Origin: Pomacea canaliculata
Lineage: Eukaryota > Mollusca > Gastropoda > Architaenioglossa > Ampullariidae
Assembly: GCF_003073045.1 (NCBI RefSeq)
Contig: NC_037590.1
Coordinates: 37,254,751 to 37,318,750 of the forward strand
Direction: 5' to 3'
Length of the DNA: 64,000 nucleotides
Positions 62,800-64,000 of this stretch are shown in pieces. Position 1 is the stretch's first letter, and each line of letters begins with the position of its first letter. The notes below the pieces were generated by a model that saw only the letters and a list, made by a program, of their open reading frames with translations, made no database searches and was not told the DNA's origin. The position numbers and the translations under genes are program-made.

Positions 62800-63960
62800 A
62801 TTACATGACAAAATCATCCAAATCATATTCCTTGAATATAACAAGCATACATAACATATCACAAACATTAAATAGTGCCAGACATTTTGCCCCACATTTT
62901 TGTGCAGGACTCTGATTTAAAGTAATTTCAATATACTATCTAGTATCTAACAATTAAACTAGCTTTCTTTTTAACACTATATAAACATTTATTCCTCATT
63001 TACCTATTAATCATATGCATTTCTATGTTTAGCCATTTCACTCCATTGCACTATACCATATATAACAATATAAAAGACATATAAGGGTGTATATCAACAT
63101 GTATGAAAGTCTAGTCACTGCTTAAGTTTTTGGTCAACAAGTGCATATAAGGTAGCCAAAGTTGTACAACTTTTTCTTCTTTCATTTCCAGGCGTGCATT
63201 AAAAAATTTCAATTTTATATCTATATTGCAGTATCTGAATGAATGTTGCAACTGAGGTGTGGTTTTTTTGAATCTGCAATATATGTATAATTTAGCAAGT
63301 AATAAGATTTAAATCCAGTACATCATCTGTCTCAAAGTTATTACTGCATCCAAATAAAACCAGGTTTCACTTAAATATCATCCTTGTTCATAATCCCACA
63401 TTTGTTTGACACATAATTTTGAAAATTTTCCAAAATCTTGAACACATTTACATTTCCAAAAAATATGTTGAATGTTTTCTTTTTCACATCTACAATAGTT
63501 ACAAAAATCATCAATTTCTAGACCCATATTAAATAAAGCTATTTTTGCCCCAATATTCTATGCAAGACTCTGATTTGGAGCCATTTTAACTTAATATCTT
63601 AATCTTGGCTACTTTCCTGAAGATAATGTGCCAATCTACATTTCTATTTAGTCTTGTATCCATTTTGAGCAACAGTTAGGCACATGTGTATTTAGTTACC
63701 ATGTTTATCATAGTACAGTCTTGCACCTTTCTGTACAGATTGAATTACACTAAGAGTTTTGTATTTGTATCATAGGCAAGCGGTGATGGATCAGTTGCAT
63801 TCTCTCTGTCTTGATGATATATTCCTTAGGCATCTATGCAACCATTTAGAGAGACAAAATAATGTTTACATCATATAATCCTTTTAACATCTTGACATGA
63901 TAGAAAATTTCTCTTTCATCCAGCAAGTGTTTAATTAAATATATTCCCTTTAGTCTACCC
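62800..63960 (-). mobile_element. L1-like LINE 3'-end relic
   Basis: At about 63400-63620 minus-strand frames read LKWLQIRVLHRILGAKIALF and then FCNYCRCEKENIQHIFWKCK. This is the C-terminal zinc-binding domain (C..C ... IQHIFW.C) found after the reverse transcriptase in L1/Tx1-type LINEs. A second, more decayed piece of the same kind (tttgccccacatttttgtgc, ggactctgatttaaag) lies at about 62885-62930. Stops are frequent. Confidence 0.6.
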
Positions 63961-64000
63961 AACTTCTATAAGAAATGGTTTATTCCCAATCTTAATTTAT

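Noticed and set aside
1..64000. Bacterial-type features (operons, CRISPR arrays, ribosome binding sites, integrons)
   Set aside because: Intron-containing animal genes fill the window. No spaced direct-repeat arrays or prokaryotic gene layout were seen.

Overview
This is nuclear DNA from an animal. It has intron-rich genes with GT-AG introns, long AT-rich introns and spacers, tRNA-derived SINEs, decayed LINEs and short hAT-type elements. The proteins are metazoan; a WSC domain inside a peptide O-xylosyltransferase is an invertebrate trait. SINE and LINE style suggests a mollusc, probably a gastropod, but that is inference and the species cannot be read from the sequence.

Layout. (1) 147-5264, plus strand: the last five exons of TSC2 (tuberin), carrying the RapGAP catalytic domain and the natural stop. 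(2) 7453-11058, minus strand, convergent with TSC2: a three-coding-exon RING plus TRAF-type zinc-finger E3 ligase of the RNF41/RNF151 kind, with a serine/acid-rich tail of about 850 residues in one exon and a noncoding 5' exon near 11654-11790. (3) 11.8-14.2 kb: spacer with a SINE, a CR1-type LINE relic and a 196 bp hAT element. (4) 18838-42009, minus strand: a complete 13-coding-exon peptide O-xylosyltransferase gene (XYLT family). Its first intron is 14.7 kb and holds a GC/CpG-richer block, simple repeats, a SINE, hAT elements, a perfect 102 bp tandem duplication and a U2 snRNA-like fragment. (5) 42.2-45.5 kb: spacer with a LINE interrupted by a SINE. (6) 45931-56309, minus strand: a complete 15-coding-exon NPLOC4 (NPL4) gene with a LINE in one intron and an apparent 1-nt frameshift in one exon. 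(7) 56.4-64 kb: AT-rich, repeat-laden DNA with two copies of one SINE, a hAT transposase relic, an L1-like LINE 3' end and a few unassigned short ORFs.

The genes do not form one pathway. TSC2 restrains Rheb/mTORC1, the RING protein is a predicted ubiquitin ligase, XYLT starts glycosaminoglycan chains in the Golgi, and NPL4 is the ubiquitin-binding cofactor of p97/VCP. All exon boundaries were placed by hand from splice consensus, reading phase and remembered family conservation. No alignment or search was run.
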